A DNA stretch of 64,000 bases from Cryptomeria japonica (Eukaryota; Streptophyta; Pinopsida; Cupressales; Cupressaceae), in contig NC_081409.1 in assembly GCF_030272615.1 (NCBI RefSeq), forward strand, positions 243,223,924-243,287,923, in the 5' to 3' direction. Numbering within the stretch: position 1 is the first letter of the stretch; every line of letters starts with the position of its first letter. The translations under genes were made by a program, and so were the position numbers. The notes beneath the pieces are model-generated. The model saw only the letters and a list, made by a program, of their open reading frames with translations, was not told where the DNA came from and made no database searches. This document shows, piece by piece, positions 34,097 through 46,371 of the stretch.

Positions 34097-35585
34097 ATAC
34101 TGAAGGAAGCACATGAAGGTGTTGTTGGAGGACATATGGGACTAGATGCCACAACTTGAAAAGTTTTGCTAGTGGGTTTGTGGTGGTAGACAATGCATAC
34201 AGACACTTGAGAGTAGGTGGTGGGATGTGATACATGCCAAAGAGTTGGCAAACCTCTTAAAAGAGACTACATGCCATTGTTCCTATCTCAGCCACAAGAA
34301 CTTTTTGAGAGGTGGGGATTGGATTTCATTGGTTCACTCAAGGTCAACCGGTTACATAGATGCAGGTGTATTGTTGTAGACATGTAGTACTTGATGAAGT
34401 AGGCAAAGGAGAGAGCACTTCTAGACAACATGACGGTGAATACGAAGAGGTTCATTTATGAAAAAATTGCCAACTGGTACAATATTCCCATTCAAACAAT
34501 CAACAACTGGGAAGAACACTTTTTGAACAATGTCATTTGCTTAATAATGACGAAGTTCCAAATCATTCACAATTTATCAAGCTTGTACTATCAGGAAAAG
34601 TTGACCAACAAAGTACTTGTCTCAGTTATTCATAAGCTATGTGGCATTGAAGAAGCAAGTTGGGAGGAGAAGCTATCAACTGTTTATGGGCATAGCACAC
34701 AACATATAAGGTAAGGACGAGACACACACTGTTTCAACTAATGTATGACTAGGAAGTAGTGGTCTTTGTTGAGTACATTGTTTTGAGTCATAGATTTGTT
34801 GCAAAGAACCAACTTGGCGATATGCAGAGTTTAAGCGAATGGCTCTTCGCTTTGAATAGCTCAACAAATGAAGGGTGCTTGCATAATGGGCAATGGAAGC
34901 TATGTAAAAACGATGGAAACAATGGCACGATAAGTACCTTTGAAGAATGAAATTTCAGGCTAGATAGTTAGTTTTAAAGTATAATGGTGATAACGAAATT
35001 AAATGAGGAAAGTTCAAAGTGAGATGGCTCGGTCCCTTTAAAATCTAAGAAGTTTGTAATAATGGAGCTATCAAGTTGGAGAATTTGGATGGCATTTTAC
35101 TCAAAGATAGCGTTAACGGTTCAAAACTAAAACCATGTAAAGATAGAAGAAAGATTCTAGTTGCCATCAATATGGTGGACTACATAGAAGAACCTATTAA
35201 CCAACATGGAATAATGGAGGAGCAATGTATTGCTCAAAAGATCGAAGGAATTGCGATACTGACAACAAAACCACATTTAATCAACTGTACGTGTGAGCCA
35301 CTGACTACACAAATAAGATTCTATGACAACTCTTGGATAATGCATGCTCCCTATTCAAGTAGGAGTATAGGGTATGTAAGATATGAAATGGATGAAGACA
35401 CCATAGGAGGAAGCGAGAAGGAAGCAGTATGGCTTGAGTTTGTAGAAGAGGAAGAGGGCTAGAAGATGCGACCTATACTAATGTTGGAATGCTTTATGGT
35501 TACAAAGCGTTTGAGATATAATGAGGATGTGGTCAAGTATGCAAAGCAAAAGGGGATACCACCACCACCACTACGGGAACTACGT
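34097..35585 (+). pseudogene. Ty3 integrase and Pol C-terminus, continuation of the split + strand element
   Basis: The frame resumes with LKEAHEG and the zinc-binding CDTCQRVGKPLKRDYMP. The core follows (FERWGLDFIG, CRCIVVD, NKVLVSVIHKLCGIE). The usual SDRG-like catalytic motif is degraded to NNWEEHF. The tail has KLKPCKDRR near 35130 and ends with RLRYNEDVVKYAKQKG and Pro codons at about 35570. Stops throughout. No LTR follows; the sequence abuts the next element. Confidence 0.82.
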
Positions 35586-35979
35586 TAGCGACCCAAGTAG
35601 AATGTCGCACTGGAAAGATGATGCGGGCAGCCAGCAACTTCTTCACTTCTTGATATATCAATGGTTCGAGGAGGGCATTCACTGGACGCTGCCTCTGCCT
35701 GAAAGGTTTTGAGTCTGGCTTAAGGGGTATGGTATGAGTTATCACTGAAGTGTCATAAGTTTTGAGATCCTGATACCCCCAAGCGATGATATCTGGGAAT
35801 TCCCTCATATTTTTGAGAATTCCGTCTCTTTCCTGGGATGTACACACCTTGTCAATCAGCACGTTCTTTTGATTTTCTTGTGTACCAACATTGATTTTAT
35901 CGCAGGCGCCTCCTTCGGAAGTACCTTCCTTGCGAGACTTGAGCTGGCCCCAATCGAAAATCCTTTCCAACTGTACCAT
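35575..35979 (-). pseudogene. Reverse transcriptase N-terminal fragment
   Basis: The reading includes TIPLKPDSKPFRQRQRPVNA and ARIIFPVRHSTWVANVVPV, the finger region of a Ty3-type RT. Palm motifs and everything after are missing because the sequence runs into the + strand element at about 35575. Confidence 0.82.
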
Positions 35980-36000
35980 ACCTCTAGGAATGGTATTTGT

Positions 36001-36870
36001 TCAGAGATTCAAGACCCCTTCTATGTCGATCTCAGCTTCTTGAGGTTCTTCCTCATCAATAATCTGTGTTGCAAACACATCTGAGCTTGTAATGAAGTCG
36101 ATGATGTGCTTATCATCATCGAACACCTGGAAATTAGTAACATTGTCCGGGACTGATGGGACTGATGTTAACTCCACTGTAAATTTCTTTAAACTTTGCA
36201 TTGACAGTGGCTCAAGCGTACTTGCGGCCTGTGCTAGTGAATTAGCAACTTGGTTCTGTGATCTGAATATTCTTGATGTTGAAAGCATCGAAACTCTCCA
36301 TTATATCCCACACGCGGTTGCGGTAGACGCTGAGTCTTTTGTCATGGCAGGTATATTGTTTTCGTACTTGTCAGACTACCACTTCGGAATCTCCGAAACA
36401 ATGCAGGATCTGGGCTCCTTTCTTGATGGCTAGCAGCAAACCATGAATCAAAGATTCATATTCTACTATATTGTTGGTGCAGTGAAACTGTAGTCGGTAG
36501 GAGGCCAAATAGGTCTCACCAGTAGGGCTTATCAGTTCCACCCCTGCTCCAGCTTTTCGCTTGGACTTTGAACCATCGAACCTTAGATCCAAGTCTGATT
36601 TGGGCTGGCAACCTTATTCGTTGCGGTTGTTGGGCCTATTATTTCATACTTTTCTTGCTTGCGGGGTCTCCTTTCAGGGAGCTCCAGGAATGCGGTGTCT
36701 TCTGGCCTAAGAGTGTGGGTTTGCAACACCTCTGAATGTCTCTCCCGTGCCTGATTCAATGCTGTTCTGCATAATGAACAAGTTATTTTTGAATGGGCGG
36801 CATTGTGAACTCTGCACCAGCCGGTTAGGAGCAAATTCTTAATAGAATCTCGATGGTTGAGATGGGACAC
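36001..36870 (-). pseudogene. RNase H domain lying between protease and RT
   Basis: LRFDGSKSKRKAGAGVELIS, then NNIVEYESLIHGL, then FGDSEVVV (36592-36371) give the D-E-D catalytic set of archaeal-type RNase H used by Tat/Ogre-like elements. The part before it (36870-36600) holds WCRVHNAAHSKITCSLC, a Cys/His motif. After it comes a linker with SVPDNVTNFQVFDDD, found in this position in known plant elements with RNase H before RT. Frame changes occur. Confidence 0.82.
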
Positions 36871-36885
36871 TTGCCCTTTGTATTT

Positions 36886-38451
36886 CTAGAAAAATTCCTT
36901 AAGGCTGTTGAATAACTCACCTTCTTCCAGCGATGGGGTCTCTTTATCATAACTCTCCGCAATTCCTTCCAAATGTTGGACTGGATTTGAGCATTGTACC
37001 AATAAAACTTCGTTTATTGAACCGATGTTTGCCCTGTATGTGCCCATGTCTGACTCTAAGAATAGGGTCTCATTGGCCTGATTATATTCCGTAATCATCA
37101 GTTTGAGCCCGGGTTCGAACTCAATCCGGATTTGGTTTGTTACCCCTCTCCATGGTAGCCACATATGAGTGAAACTAGAATGCAGCCAGCCGTTAAGGAC
37201 GTGGGTCCAATCTCGACTAAGCAGCATGCCATAAGCTCCCGGGATGTCTACTACTTGGATATCAATGTACATCTGAATACGCAGATCTGCTGTCAATTGC
37301 ATGTGTATATTGTTTAACTCCCCTACTACAGTCACTTCAGATTTGTCCAATTGATTAACCTTTCGGTTAGTCTTGGTGGGAGTTAGGCCTAAAGCACTAC
37401 ATACTGACAGAGGCATAACATTAGCTGAAGCCCCTGAGTCAATTAGACAGTTGTGTAACTTCTTATCAAAGATTCTGAGAGTTAATAGGAAAGGTGGGGG
37501 TTCTAGCTTTTCAGTGAACAAGCTAATAGTAGGCTCTGATGGTAAGGTATCATTGTTCATGATTGAGATGTCTTGAGTTCTTCCTTGTGCACGCACTCCA
37601 AAGCCAGTCTCCATAGGCTGATCATTTGAGAACTCAGGTGGTGCAGCATAATTTACTATTGCACCCCTAGGGTTTGTTGGTCCTCTTACCTCACTACCAA
37701 TCTTCTGGGGTTGTCCTTGCAGTACTCTCTGTCCGGAGTGCTCGTCGGTTCCTTTGGACTGAATTGGCGAGGGTTCTCTAAGGCTACCGAAGACCACGTC
37801 TCTAACTTCAGAGACTTTCATCAGTTCAGCAAGGGATAAGCTGACTTTGATCCTTTTGAACTCATCTGCCACCAACTGGCCTAGCTTAGTAATCTCTATG
37901 TTGCTGGATGGCTTATCACTGGAGCCCTGATTCGTGGCAGCAGTCGGCTGATTTAGTGGAGTAATTATTCTCGGAGGGGGTTGTGCCTTCTGCGACTGAC
38001 CTTGGCTCGCATATTGTTGCGATGCCTTAGGGTAATTCGGGTTATTGCTGCCATTTTGATCTGGAGGAACTTGGATGTCCTTGGGAGGCGTGGAAGTAGT
38101 GTAAGGACCGCTATTGTTGTTCTGGTTATTATTGTTGTAATATCCCCGATTTCCGCACTGGTATTGCTGAAATGCATTTACATCTGCAGGCTGATTTGGG
38201 TCGGCCAACTCATTTTCATCCTGATTAGGGAAGAAGAACGGGGGAATGTACGTTTCTAGGACAAGTGTAGTATCATACCTTGGCGACGACACTATTTCAA
38301 ATCCGGAAGGAGGAAGCACGGGCTGAGGCATTGTGTTCTCGACTTCCCGCTGGAATATATTGGCTGCAACCTGAAATTCGTCGCATTGTAACTCTGAGTG
38401 TTGGTTGGTATTGTGCAACCTGCACCAATTAGAAAGTGCTGCCTCTGCCAA
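36886..38451 (-). pseudogene. Gag C-terminus and aspartic protease
   Basis: 521 open codons. It starts with a Cys/His motif WCRLHNTNQHSELQC, then a Gln/Asn/Pro-rich linker. The retropepsin-like domain has LIDSGASANVMPLSVC (about residue 340) and DIPGAYGMLLSRDWT. The catalytic DSG is kept. Overlaps the preceding gag frame, so a frameshift or decay separates them. Confidence 0.85.
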
Positions 38452-39256
38452 AATACCCTGTCTGTTGGCCTGTTTTCTGATACTGGCGGATTATCAAGTG
38501 GAGTAGGTACTCCCCCGTTGTTGGGACGGGTGTTCCATGTCCTCGTGGGTCTTTGATATCCTTGGTTTTGGTATTGACCTTGGTGCTGACCCTGTTGCTG
38601 GTTCCTTTGACTATTCTGCAATTGATTATTCTGATTTCGTAGATAAGTGACTTTAGAGGAAAGCTTCTTCATTTGGTCAGTCAGCTCCCGCATTTCATCC
38701 TTCTCCTCTTGGGTTCTAGATGACACCGTGGTATTTTGCAGATATATGGGTTGTTTAGGAGGGATTTGGGATATAGGTGGTCCTGGATGAAGTACCAACT
38801 GATTGGTAGATTGCTGAGGCTGATACGCCAGCTGCGGAATTGGGTTCAAAATGGGCGTTTGGTGAGCCAAAGCCTGGCTGATTTCTTGAACTTGGCTAGG
38901 CGCAGCAGGGGTCCTAATTGCATCAAGGGTCCGACGATGTTTTGGCCTAGTCCCTTATTGATTTCCATAGCCTTGGCATAGGCTTCAGTCAATGTGGTCA
39001 GTGCGGGGTGTGACTGTCGGACAAACATAGTTGTTAGGTAGTCCATAGCTGAGTAATAGATTTCCCTTGCCGAAGCGTCACTTACCACATACGGATCTTG
39101 CAATTGGGTGAAGGCCTTATGGAACCTATTATTGAAGGAACTGATAGGCTCATGTCCTTGTCTTTTGACTTCTACAAATTGCCTGTATAGCTCTGTAGGG
39201 GTTATAGGGATACCATACTTTCCTGTGAAAGCTGTTTTCAGCTTCTCCCAAGAGTC
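38292..39256 (-). pseudogene. Gag fragment, 5' end removed by an LTR insertion
   Basis: Reads DSWEKLKTAFTGKYGIP, NNRFHKAFTQLQDPYVV and a Gln/Pro-rich stretch with a short coiled segment (about 38590-38720). Two frames (39103-38846 and 38870-38292). It is broken at 39256/39257 by a TG-starting LTR sequence. Confidence 0.78.
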
Positions 39257-40250
39257 TGTAATGTCCCCACTTTGAAATAAAATTCAATAATAAATGATAA
39301 TAATAAAATTAAAATATTTAAAATTAAATTAAAATATAAAATAAAATAATTAAATATAATTAAATATGATTGATTAAAAATTAATTAAGTTAATGAAAAG
39401 TGAAAAGAAATGAAAGGAAAGGTTGTGACTCCCTCAACAATGAGATATAAAAGGGAGAAGAGAACCTCATTTGAGAGGGGGGATAATTTTGGAAATGAGA
39501 AGTGCAGATCTGATTTAAATAATAAGTGCAGATCTGATTATGAAAGGTTGTGTCCCTTTCAAAGGGTAGAAATAATGAAGAGTTGCACTCTTTCAAAGGG
39601 TGCTAATGGTGAAAGGGTATGTCTCTTGCCAAAGGGCATACATGATGAAGAGGTGTGACCTCTCCCTCAAATTGAGAGATATAAAGGGAAGGAGTCAAAA
39701 GCATCTAGTGACATCACCATTGATCAGATCAGATCAGAATTGTTATCAAGTTACAGGCAGTAACATTTGTGTTCTGGGTGGTATGCATGGGGATGTGCTT
39801 AATACATATGCTTAATATATGAAGCCCAATAATGTTATTATGCAGAATTAATAGTAATGCTAATATGGACTGCAATATGTATGACAGTCATACTTAATTT
39901 CATATATATATATATATTCATAATACATAAGAAATATATATACTTATAGTCTAAATCATGTTATTACTTTCCGTATTTAAGAAGATGGGATTGAGATGTT
40001 CCAAAGAGGGGCAGTCTAAATCCAAGCAATAGGTTAAGTCCCAAGATAGGGTGGGGATCAGCGACCCATAAGCCTTGAGGGTATAGACCCAAGATAGGTA
40101 AGGGCTTGGATCTGTAAACTTTGAGGGAACCTATTGTAGTTGGTCTCTAAGCACTTTGGTAACATATGTAAACCTTTCTCCCTTAAAATTGAAGTAGTAG
40201 CAAGGTTTGATATCTATATTAAGAACTATGAAAAATGAAATTAATCAACT
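39257..40250 (+). repeat. Truncated LTR-like sequence with hairpin units and TATA box
   Basis: Starts TGTAATGTCCCCAC, the terminal motif shared by several LTRs in this window (57094, 62735 and the chromovirus). Five ~35-bp hairpin units lie at 39420-39690, ending in TATAAAGGGAAGG (39674-39686). The right end and a target duplication were not found. AT-rich to about 40250. Confidence 0.6.
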
Positions 40251-40384
40251 ACCCAAAATGGGCAATAACTACCCAAAAGGGGATAATTACAACAATTTGA
40301 AATAATCCAAAAAGGTGCATCAAATAAAGCTTTACATTTGTTGACCAAATGTCAACTGTCACCTTTTTGTGCAAAAGTGCACTT

Positions 40385-43300
40385 TTAAGATTTGGAGGGA
40401 AAAAAGCACTTTTGAGAAATTACTTTCTCTATTTCGGTCTCACACTCCTTTTCTAGAAATTGATCCTCGCCATGCAGGTATTCCCGCCATAAATCACGAC
40501 CTGTTGCCCGTTCCTCGCGAACGTATTCCTGGAACTTGATACACAACTGGAAGAGCGGACTGAATGGAGGCATGGGAGGATGGCGAATTTTGTATTGCAT
40601 GCCCTCGAGATACTGGTCCACGTGCTTTAAACCGTCCTTCCAACTGGAGCGATTACACTCAAAGCATAATATGTCTAAATGGAACTGACCAGCAAAACTC
40701 AAGTCCTTAGTGGAATAGGAAATCTTATCTATCCCCAATCTTTCTTCCCAGTCCGGCTGGATTGCATTATCCGACAAATTGTTTATCCATCCCGAAACCA
40801 TTCATCGGAGGATGGTCTTACCTAGTTCTTGCATGTTTCCCAGAATTACTTCACATGTGTCACTTTCTTTATCAATAATTTCTTTGGTGTCGTTCTTCAT
40901 GGTGATGGTCCAGTACCACACCTTAAGAACACTGACGCTATGAGGATCTAGGATGGCGGACAATGTGGGAATTTGCGCGTGTCCAGAAAAGAGCTCTCAT
41001 GAGGGGAAGGGTAGTGGCTGCCACTTCGTGCATGTGAAGCGATTCCTTCTTTACCTCTAATAACTTGACTAGAGTGAGCTCTCGATGAAGGGCCATTTCT
41101 TTCACCTCCTTAAGGATCTGCTTTCCCTTTTTGTTGATGTCTTGCATCCATTCCTTGACAGCCTTTGCGGTGTCCCGAATTCCTTCAAATTCAGTTGTGG
41201 TCCTTTGCGCCAACGTTGTAGGGGGAATATGGGATTCAGAGGGATTGTGCAATGGCCTTAGGAGTTGATTGATGTATCCTTCGGCTTGCTCAGCACGGGC
41301 CCGATACATGTCCTTTTCTGCTGTGATCTCTTCGAGCTGCCTGAGTATATTCTGCACTGAATCCTTAAATTCTTCTTTTTCTTTCTCTTTGGTAGCTCGT
41401 CCGATGGGGACAGTTGTGATGCTATAATCTGCCAGTGTTATTTGATCTGCTGGCTTGTCCACGGGCAGGGTGGCAATATGAAGAGTGCGGTTCCTTTGCT
41501 CGTCTTTGGTCACTCTAGAATATGCCCTTGGCTTTTTCTTCCCCTTAGCTTTTGCTTGATCTATACGCAAGAAGATATCCTCTAGATCAATGGGTGGTTT
41601 GGTGGCGGCCTTGCGTTGGGCTTTGGCAATCAGCCACTCTTGAGGCACTGTTTGGGTTGATGATAAGGTCAAGTCAGCATTCTGTTCTCTAACGTTCTCA
41701 ACCGACTGACCACAGATTCGCAGCTGCCCTGCCATCGGAGGAGTGAAAGAGGTGTGAAGCTCTTTGCTTGGAGCTGAATTCTCCCCTATTTTGCTGAACA
41801 ACTGCCTGACATCTTCATGTGAAGGTTGTTCTTTAGCTCTTTCGAGCTCATGAGTCTCATCTACCCTTTGTTCTCCTTCGACGGTGGAGTCATCTTTGGC
41901 TGTATTGTGGAGCAGCAACTCGTGACGGCTCTGTTGAGTAGGTTCATGCACTTTGACCCCCTGGGTGGATGGAATTTCTCCTCCTTTTATTTGGTTACCC
42001 AATTCGGTCAACTCGAGGGCTCTTAGCCCAGTGTCTAGCACATCGGGCGTAGGAGGATCATTGGCTTCAAATGCATCGATGTCGCTCTGGGAAGGCGGGG
42101 CAGGTATACAATCTAATTCTACAGCATCGTTGGATGAACTGGGATCTTTTGAAGATGAAGTGACCTCTGGCCTCTTTATAGGAATCTTTTTCCTTCTTGT
42201 TCTTTTGGACGTCCGAGTCCCTCTGCAAGCCTTAGCCTTCTTTCTTTTCTCTGGTTTCTTAGTTCCTTCCCGGGGTGCACTAGATGTTCCTTCATCTTCT
42301 GAAGACTGAGAATCGATGCTGCCCATTAAATGGTAAGTGAACTGGACTCCCTCATGGATTAGCCTCTCGATCTGCTGATGTAACCACTGATCTATGTACC
42401 TTGCTGGGGCTGCCATGACTGCCTCGAAATCTGTGATTGGGTCCTGGGACCAATCAACGCCTGGCAAGAGATGCCTTACTGCTTCAAATTCTCGGACTTG
42501 GAGGCAATTCCCCGAGTCTGTTAGCTGATCTGGGACCCGACAGTATTCAAAGAGTCGCATTTGCTGCACACTCAGTCTAGAATATTCCCGTCGCTTGACC
42601 TCGTAGTCATCAGAGCAATTCTTCCAATATATTTCAACTGACTCCTTTGCTTTGTACCTTCGACCATAGGCTCTTTTTGCCAGATTATCATGATCGAAAT
42701 ATTTTCTTGGAAAATGGTCCTATAGGCCATAAGAGGCCAGCTCTGCAAGGGACTCCTTTGCTAGGGTAGGGGTCTTCAAGTGGACATCATGGTCGCCTAT
42801 GATCATAGGAAATGTGAATCCAGCCTGCTTGCTTTCTCGGAGTAAGATGCCGGCCAGGCGTGACTGCCTTGCAACCTCCATAAGAATCACTTTGTCGGTT
42901 GGGTACCGTGGAAGTCGGAGAGGGGCACCATCGAAGCCAGCTATTTGGATGTAGGAAAACCTTGGGAATTGAATGAACCAGGCTCCATACCTCTGTACTA
43001 AAGTAGTAGCTTGCTCCGAGAGCCTTATGTGTAACCCTCCCTGCATTAGCCTGACCAGGCGCATTGTGAAGGCATCATTGACGCGTTCATACTGACCAAC
43101 TGCATAAGCCGGGCTGTTCTTTTCCCTCTGAGCTATATCTTGGTAGTGCAGCTGTGGGTAACAATCATAGACTTTCACCTGACTAGGCCCATTCCTGATT
43201 TCACCTTTCATTATCAATCCTGGCAGTGGCTGGTTCTTGGCGAACATATAGACCAAATAAGAGGTCATGGTTAAGTATTTCTTCGTTTCGAGCTCAATCA

Positions 43301-44034
43301 GTTGAGTGTGGATGTTATCGCTTATGATCTGGGCCCAGTCAAACTTAGACTTTCCGGTGAAGACCTGCTCTGTAAAATAGAACATCCACTCTTCAAAGTA
43401 GCTGGACTTAGGAAGTCCCATGACTCGGCTGAGTAAGGTGACCATATCCCCATGTTCATTATGAAAATCACTTCTGGTGGTCTTTTTCACAATTCTGGCC
43501 CTTGAAGGCCTTTTCTCCTTGAACCATTCTTCGTTGATCAGTGCCTTGCATCGGGCCGGATTCATATCATATGCCCCTTGTGCTTCATCTATGGTTGTAG
43601 CTGTGGGATTGTTTGGAAAGGGGATGTCAAATGCATCACCAATGGCCTCAGGGGAGAAGTCGGCGATAGTCATTCTCTAGGAGCACTAGTCTGGAATTCG
43701 GTTCATAATGCCGGGCAGCCTTGACTACTAATTCATAGTTCTGTATCGCTGGAGGAAAGCCCACCGCTTGGGCGATGCCACTTTCCACCATCTGCCTAGG
43801 CCTGCCATATGCGTTGGGTGAGAAGACCCGATTCCTGAAGTCCTGAATATCGATATGGCCAAGGTTGGTATCACCAATGTTGTCCCGGGCGCTTTGAACT
43901 TTCGACTCCCTCAATCCTCCCCTCTGATATTGATACTTCATCCTTTCAACCTTACGCGGGATATCTAATTTGGATGCTCGTGAGGTCTCGGCTGCAGCGG
44001 GCGTTTTTGATGATTCCACCGCCGATTTAGGCAT
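40385..44034 (-). pseudogene. ORF1, second copy, broken
   Basis: About 1215 codons with two frameshifts (about 43660 and 42720) and an in-frame stop between 40938 and 40801. ATG 44034 (MPKSAVESS) lies 5 nt after a predicted splice acceptor. It shares with the intact copy NIGDTNLG, FEEWMFYF, QRYGAWFIQFPRF and LPRYPTDKVILMEV. It also has a basic stretch (RGTRTSKRTRRKKIPIKRP) in the charged middle and a coiled-coil-like segment at about 41330. The C-terminal 138 codons do not resemble the other copy. Function unknown. Confidence 0.8.
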
Positions 44035-44039
44035 TTATC

Positions 44040-44468
44040 CTGCACAGCCGGATGCGGATTACGAGGTGATATAAGAAAAGTAATGCGGGTTAGATAGCAA
44101 AATGCTCCAGCATGCCGGGATTAATTTAGATTTAGATTAGACATGGGGCGACGTTTCTAGCTAAAAAAGGGGCTTGATCAATTTTAACCACAGCATTCAT
44201 GAAGATTTTTGATTGCGCATTTATACTTAACATTTTCTGGATTTTAGACCAATTTTAAATAGAGACAAAGCATGAAAATTTTCCCAAGTTTGAAAATGCA
44301 ATTCCTGGCTAAACCTTAGGAGTGAATTCTAAATTTCGAGTGCTTTGAACAACGTTTTATGAAAGAGATGCAGATTTCAGGAATTCAAGCATTTTGATCA
44401 AATTTCATGCATTTGTCTATTCGATTTAAGCATTTTCAGATGATCATACTGCGACAAAGCGCACTTAC
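44040..44468 (-). other. Predicted 5' UTR intron of the second ORF1
   Basis: - strand donor CAG|GTAAGT (perfect consensus) and acceptor GGCTGTGCAG, 429 bp. Placed like the intron before the intact ORF1. Confidence 0.65.
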
Positions 44469-44479
44469 CTGATGGGAGC

Positions 44480-45960
44480 GGATGGCGAGAGATTACCGGA
44501 CCTTGCCGCGTGAAATGAACGGACGGTCCTGCAAAGTTTTGAATTCCAACGGTTATCTCTTTGATTTAAATTTTCGCGGTTGTTAGACAAAAGAGAATTT
44601 TTATCATTTTTAAATGGTTTTACCCTGGGTAATTGGCAATCTGAATTTAAATGATCGGGAGGAGTTAATGCAGCGTCTTACCTTTTTATTTTCGGACCTC
44701 GGAGAGTTTGGAGACCCCTTTGAAATTTAAATTTTGCCTTCCATTCAATCCCAAGGGCAAACTTCGGACCAATAACATTCTCTCTTTTGTTTCAACAAAT
44801 TTCGTGTTTCACATTTCATGATTTTCAGGCTTCTGGCGAATTTCGGAGCACTTGGATGTTTTCGCTACCTTGGAGATATTTCGGATTCCAACGATTTCGT
44901 AAAAACTTCGGACCCTTTAAACGCTATTTGCAAGCTATGCCAACCCTTTTAACTATGCCGTCCTTCGCGATTTTCGTGACTTCTGGAGTTCAATGCCTCG
45001 CCTGAAACTTCGGACCTTGGGGCGTTTTGCGATTTTCGGAGCATCCAAGTGTTTTGCAAACAAAAACTTCGGAGTGTTTGAATGAATTTAAACTCTTTCC
45101 ACGATTGGGAATACTTAGGAGCATTCGCCTTATTTCGCAAATAAAACTTCGGACTTTGGCCCCCCTCTTGCAAGTTATAACACTTTCACTCTTTCTAATT
45201 TTTGCTCCAGGTCCGAAAATGAGGACTTTAAGATTTCAAATGATTTTCGGACCTGAAGGCCCTTTTGAAACATTTCGCGTTTTTACATTTTTATCCCAAA
45301 TGTCCAAAAATGTATGTCTAAGGCGGATTTCGGACCTAAAGGGTCCTTTTGCAAAATTTAACGCTTTTTACTCTCTCAACTTTCGTCCCTAGGGTTCGAA
45401 TTTGAGATTGTTTAGTGATTTTTTCGGGGCTCACACAAATTTCGCAAACTTTAAAGGCAACTTCGGACCTAAACGCTACTTTGCAACTCTTCACGTTTTT
45501 TTAGACTTCGCCCTAGGGTCCGAAAATGGACGTTTCAAGGGGTTTTTCGGACCTTAAAGGTCTTTTGCAAAATTCTACGTTTTCGCATTCTCCAGTTTTC
45601 GCTCCAAGGTCTGAATTTGAGCATTTCAAGTGAATTTCGGACCTGGAGCTACCTTTTGCAACATTTAAAAGCATTTTACATTATCTTCGGACCAAATGGG
45701 AAACATCAAATTTTGAAATTTTTGTCCCAGGGTCCGAAATTCGACCCCCTAGGTGAATTTAGCAACTTTTAACTTAGTGAAATTTTAACCCTTTTGGCCT
45801 CTGGGTTTGAAATTCGGCCCATAAGGCAATTTAGAAAACTTACGTAAAACATCGGACCTCAGGCCAGTTTTCGCCAGATTTTACAAATTTAGATTTTGGA
45901 GGCATCGGACTCCCAAGGCATTCAGGCAAGCTTCGCGGCTTCAGCATTTTGGTCAGGGAG
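44480..45960. repeat. Leader repeats with inverted GGTCCGAAAA / TTTTCGGACC pairs
   Basis: The phrase TTCGGACC(T) recurs about 15 times, and its inverse GGTCCGAA several times between. Exact or near-exact pairs at 45210-45253, 45517-45553 and 45608-45653 could form stems of 8-10 bp. Non-coding; the open frames here are Phe-rich artefacts. Confidence 0.8.
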
Positions 45961-46334
45961 CTTGACCCTTCATCATCAGGTGAAGATCATCTTTCATTCA
46001 AATCCTACGAACATAAACCTTATGCAATCTGCTTCGTAGCTATTGTGTGAAAAACGGTGATTTTGGTCTTCCTGCGACCTTTAGGCGCACTGCTCTTGCT
46101 TGGCGGGCTTCGCCAATTCCTACTACCTTATGCCTACCCAAGGCAATTTTCAAAACTTCGAACAAACTCTCGACACTCACGCACGAGGGCTAGACTAGTT
46201 GGGAGGACTGATCGGCTCATTTCTCTGACATCATCACTTTACGGATCAGTCGCGGACTCGCTCGAAAAGACGCGAGACACCATGTGCGAAACTCAGCAGG
46301 GCAAAGACGAAAAAGCTCAAAACAGGAAGGGGGA

Positions 46335-46351
46335 CCCTGTCGGCGACAGGG
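46335..46351. repeat. LTR-terminal hairpin of the second ORF1 element
   Basis: CCCTGTCG-g-CGACAGGG, 20 nt inside the element start at 46371 and followed on the - strand by TCCCCC. Confidence 0.75.
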
Positions 46352-46371
46352 AGCGTGTGCAACGCACAACA

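Larger units (their letters stand above)
35575..46371 (-). mobile_element. ORF1-bearing Ty3 element, second copy: leader, ORF1, gag, protease, RNase H, RT
   Basis: On the - strand it starts TGTTGTGCGTTGCAC at 46371, sharing the terminal pattern of the element at 34052 (TGTTGTG, hairpin, ACCCCC/TCCCCC). Order: repeat leader, 5' UTR intron, broken ORF1, an inserted LTR piece, gag, protease, RNase H, RT cut at about 35575. No 3' half is present. It shows that ORF1 lies upstream of gag in the same direction. Confidence 0.75.

Noticed and set aside
35533-35600. Poly-Val end of the RT fragment as part of the protein
   Set aside because: It is the antisense of Pro codons at the end of the + strand Pol; it marks the junction of two elements.
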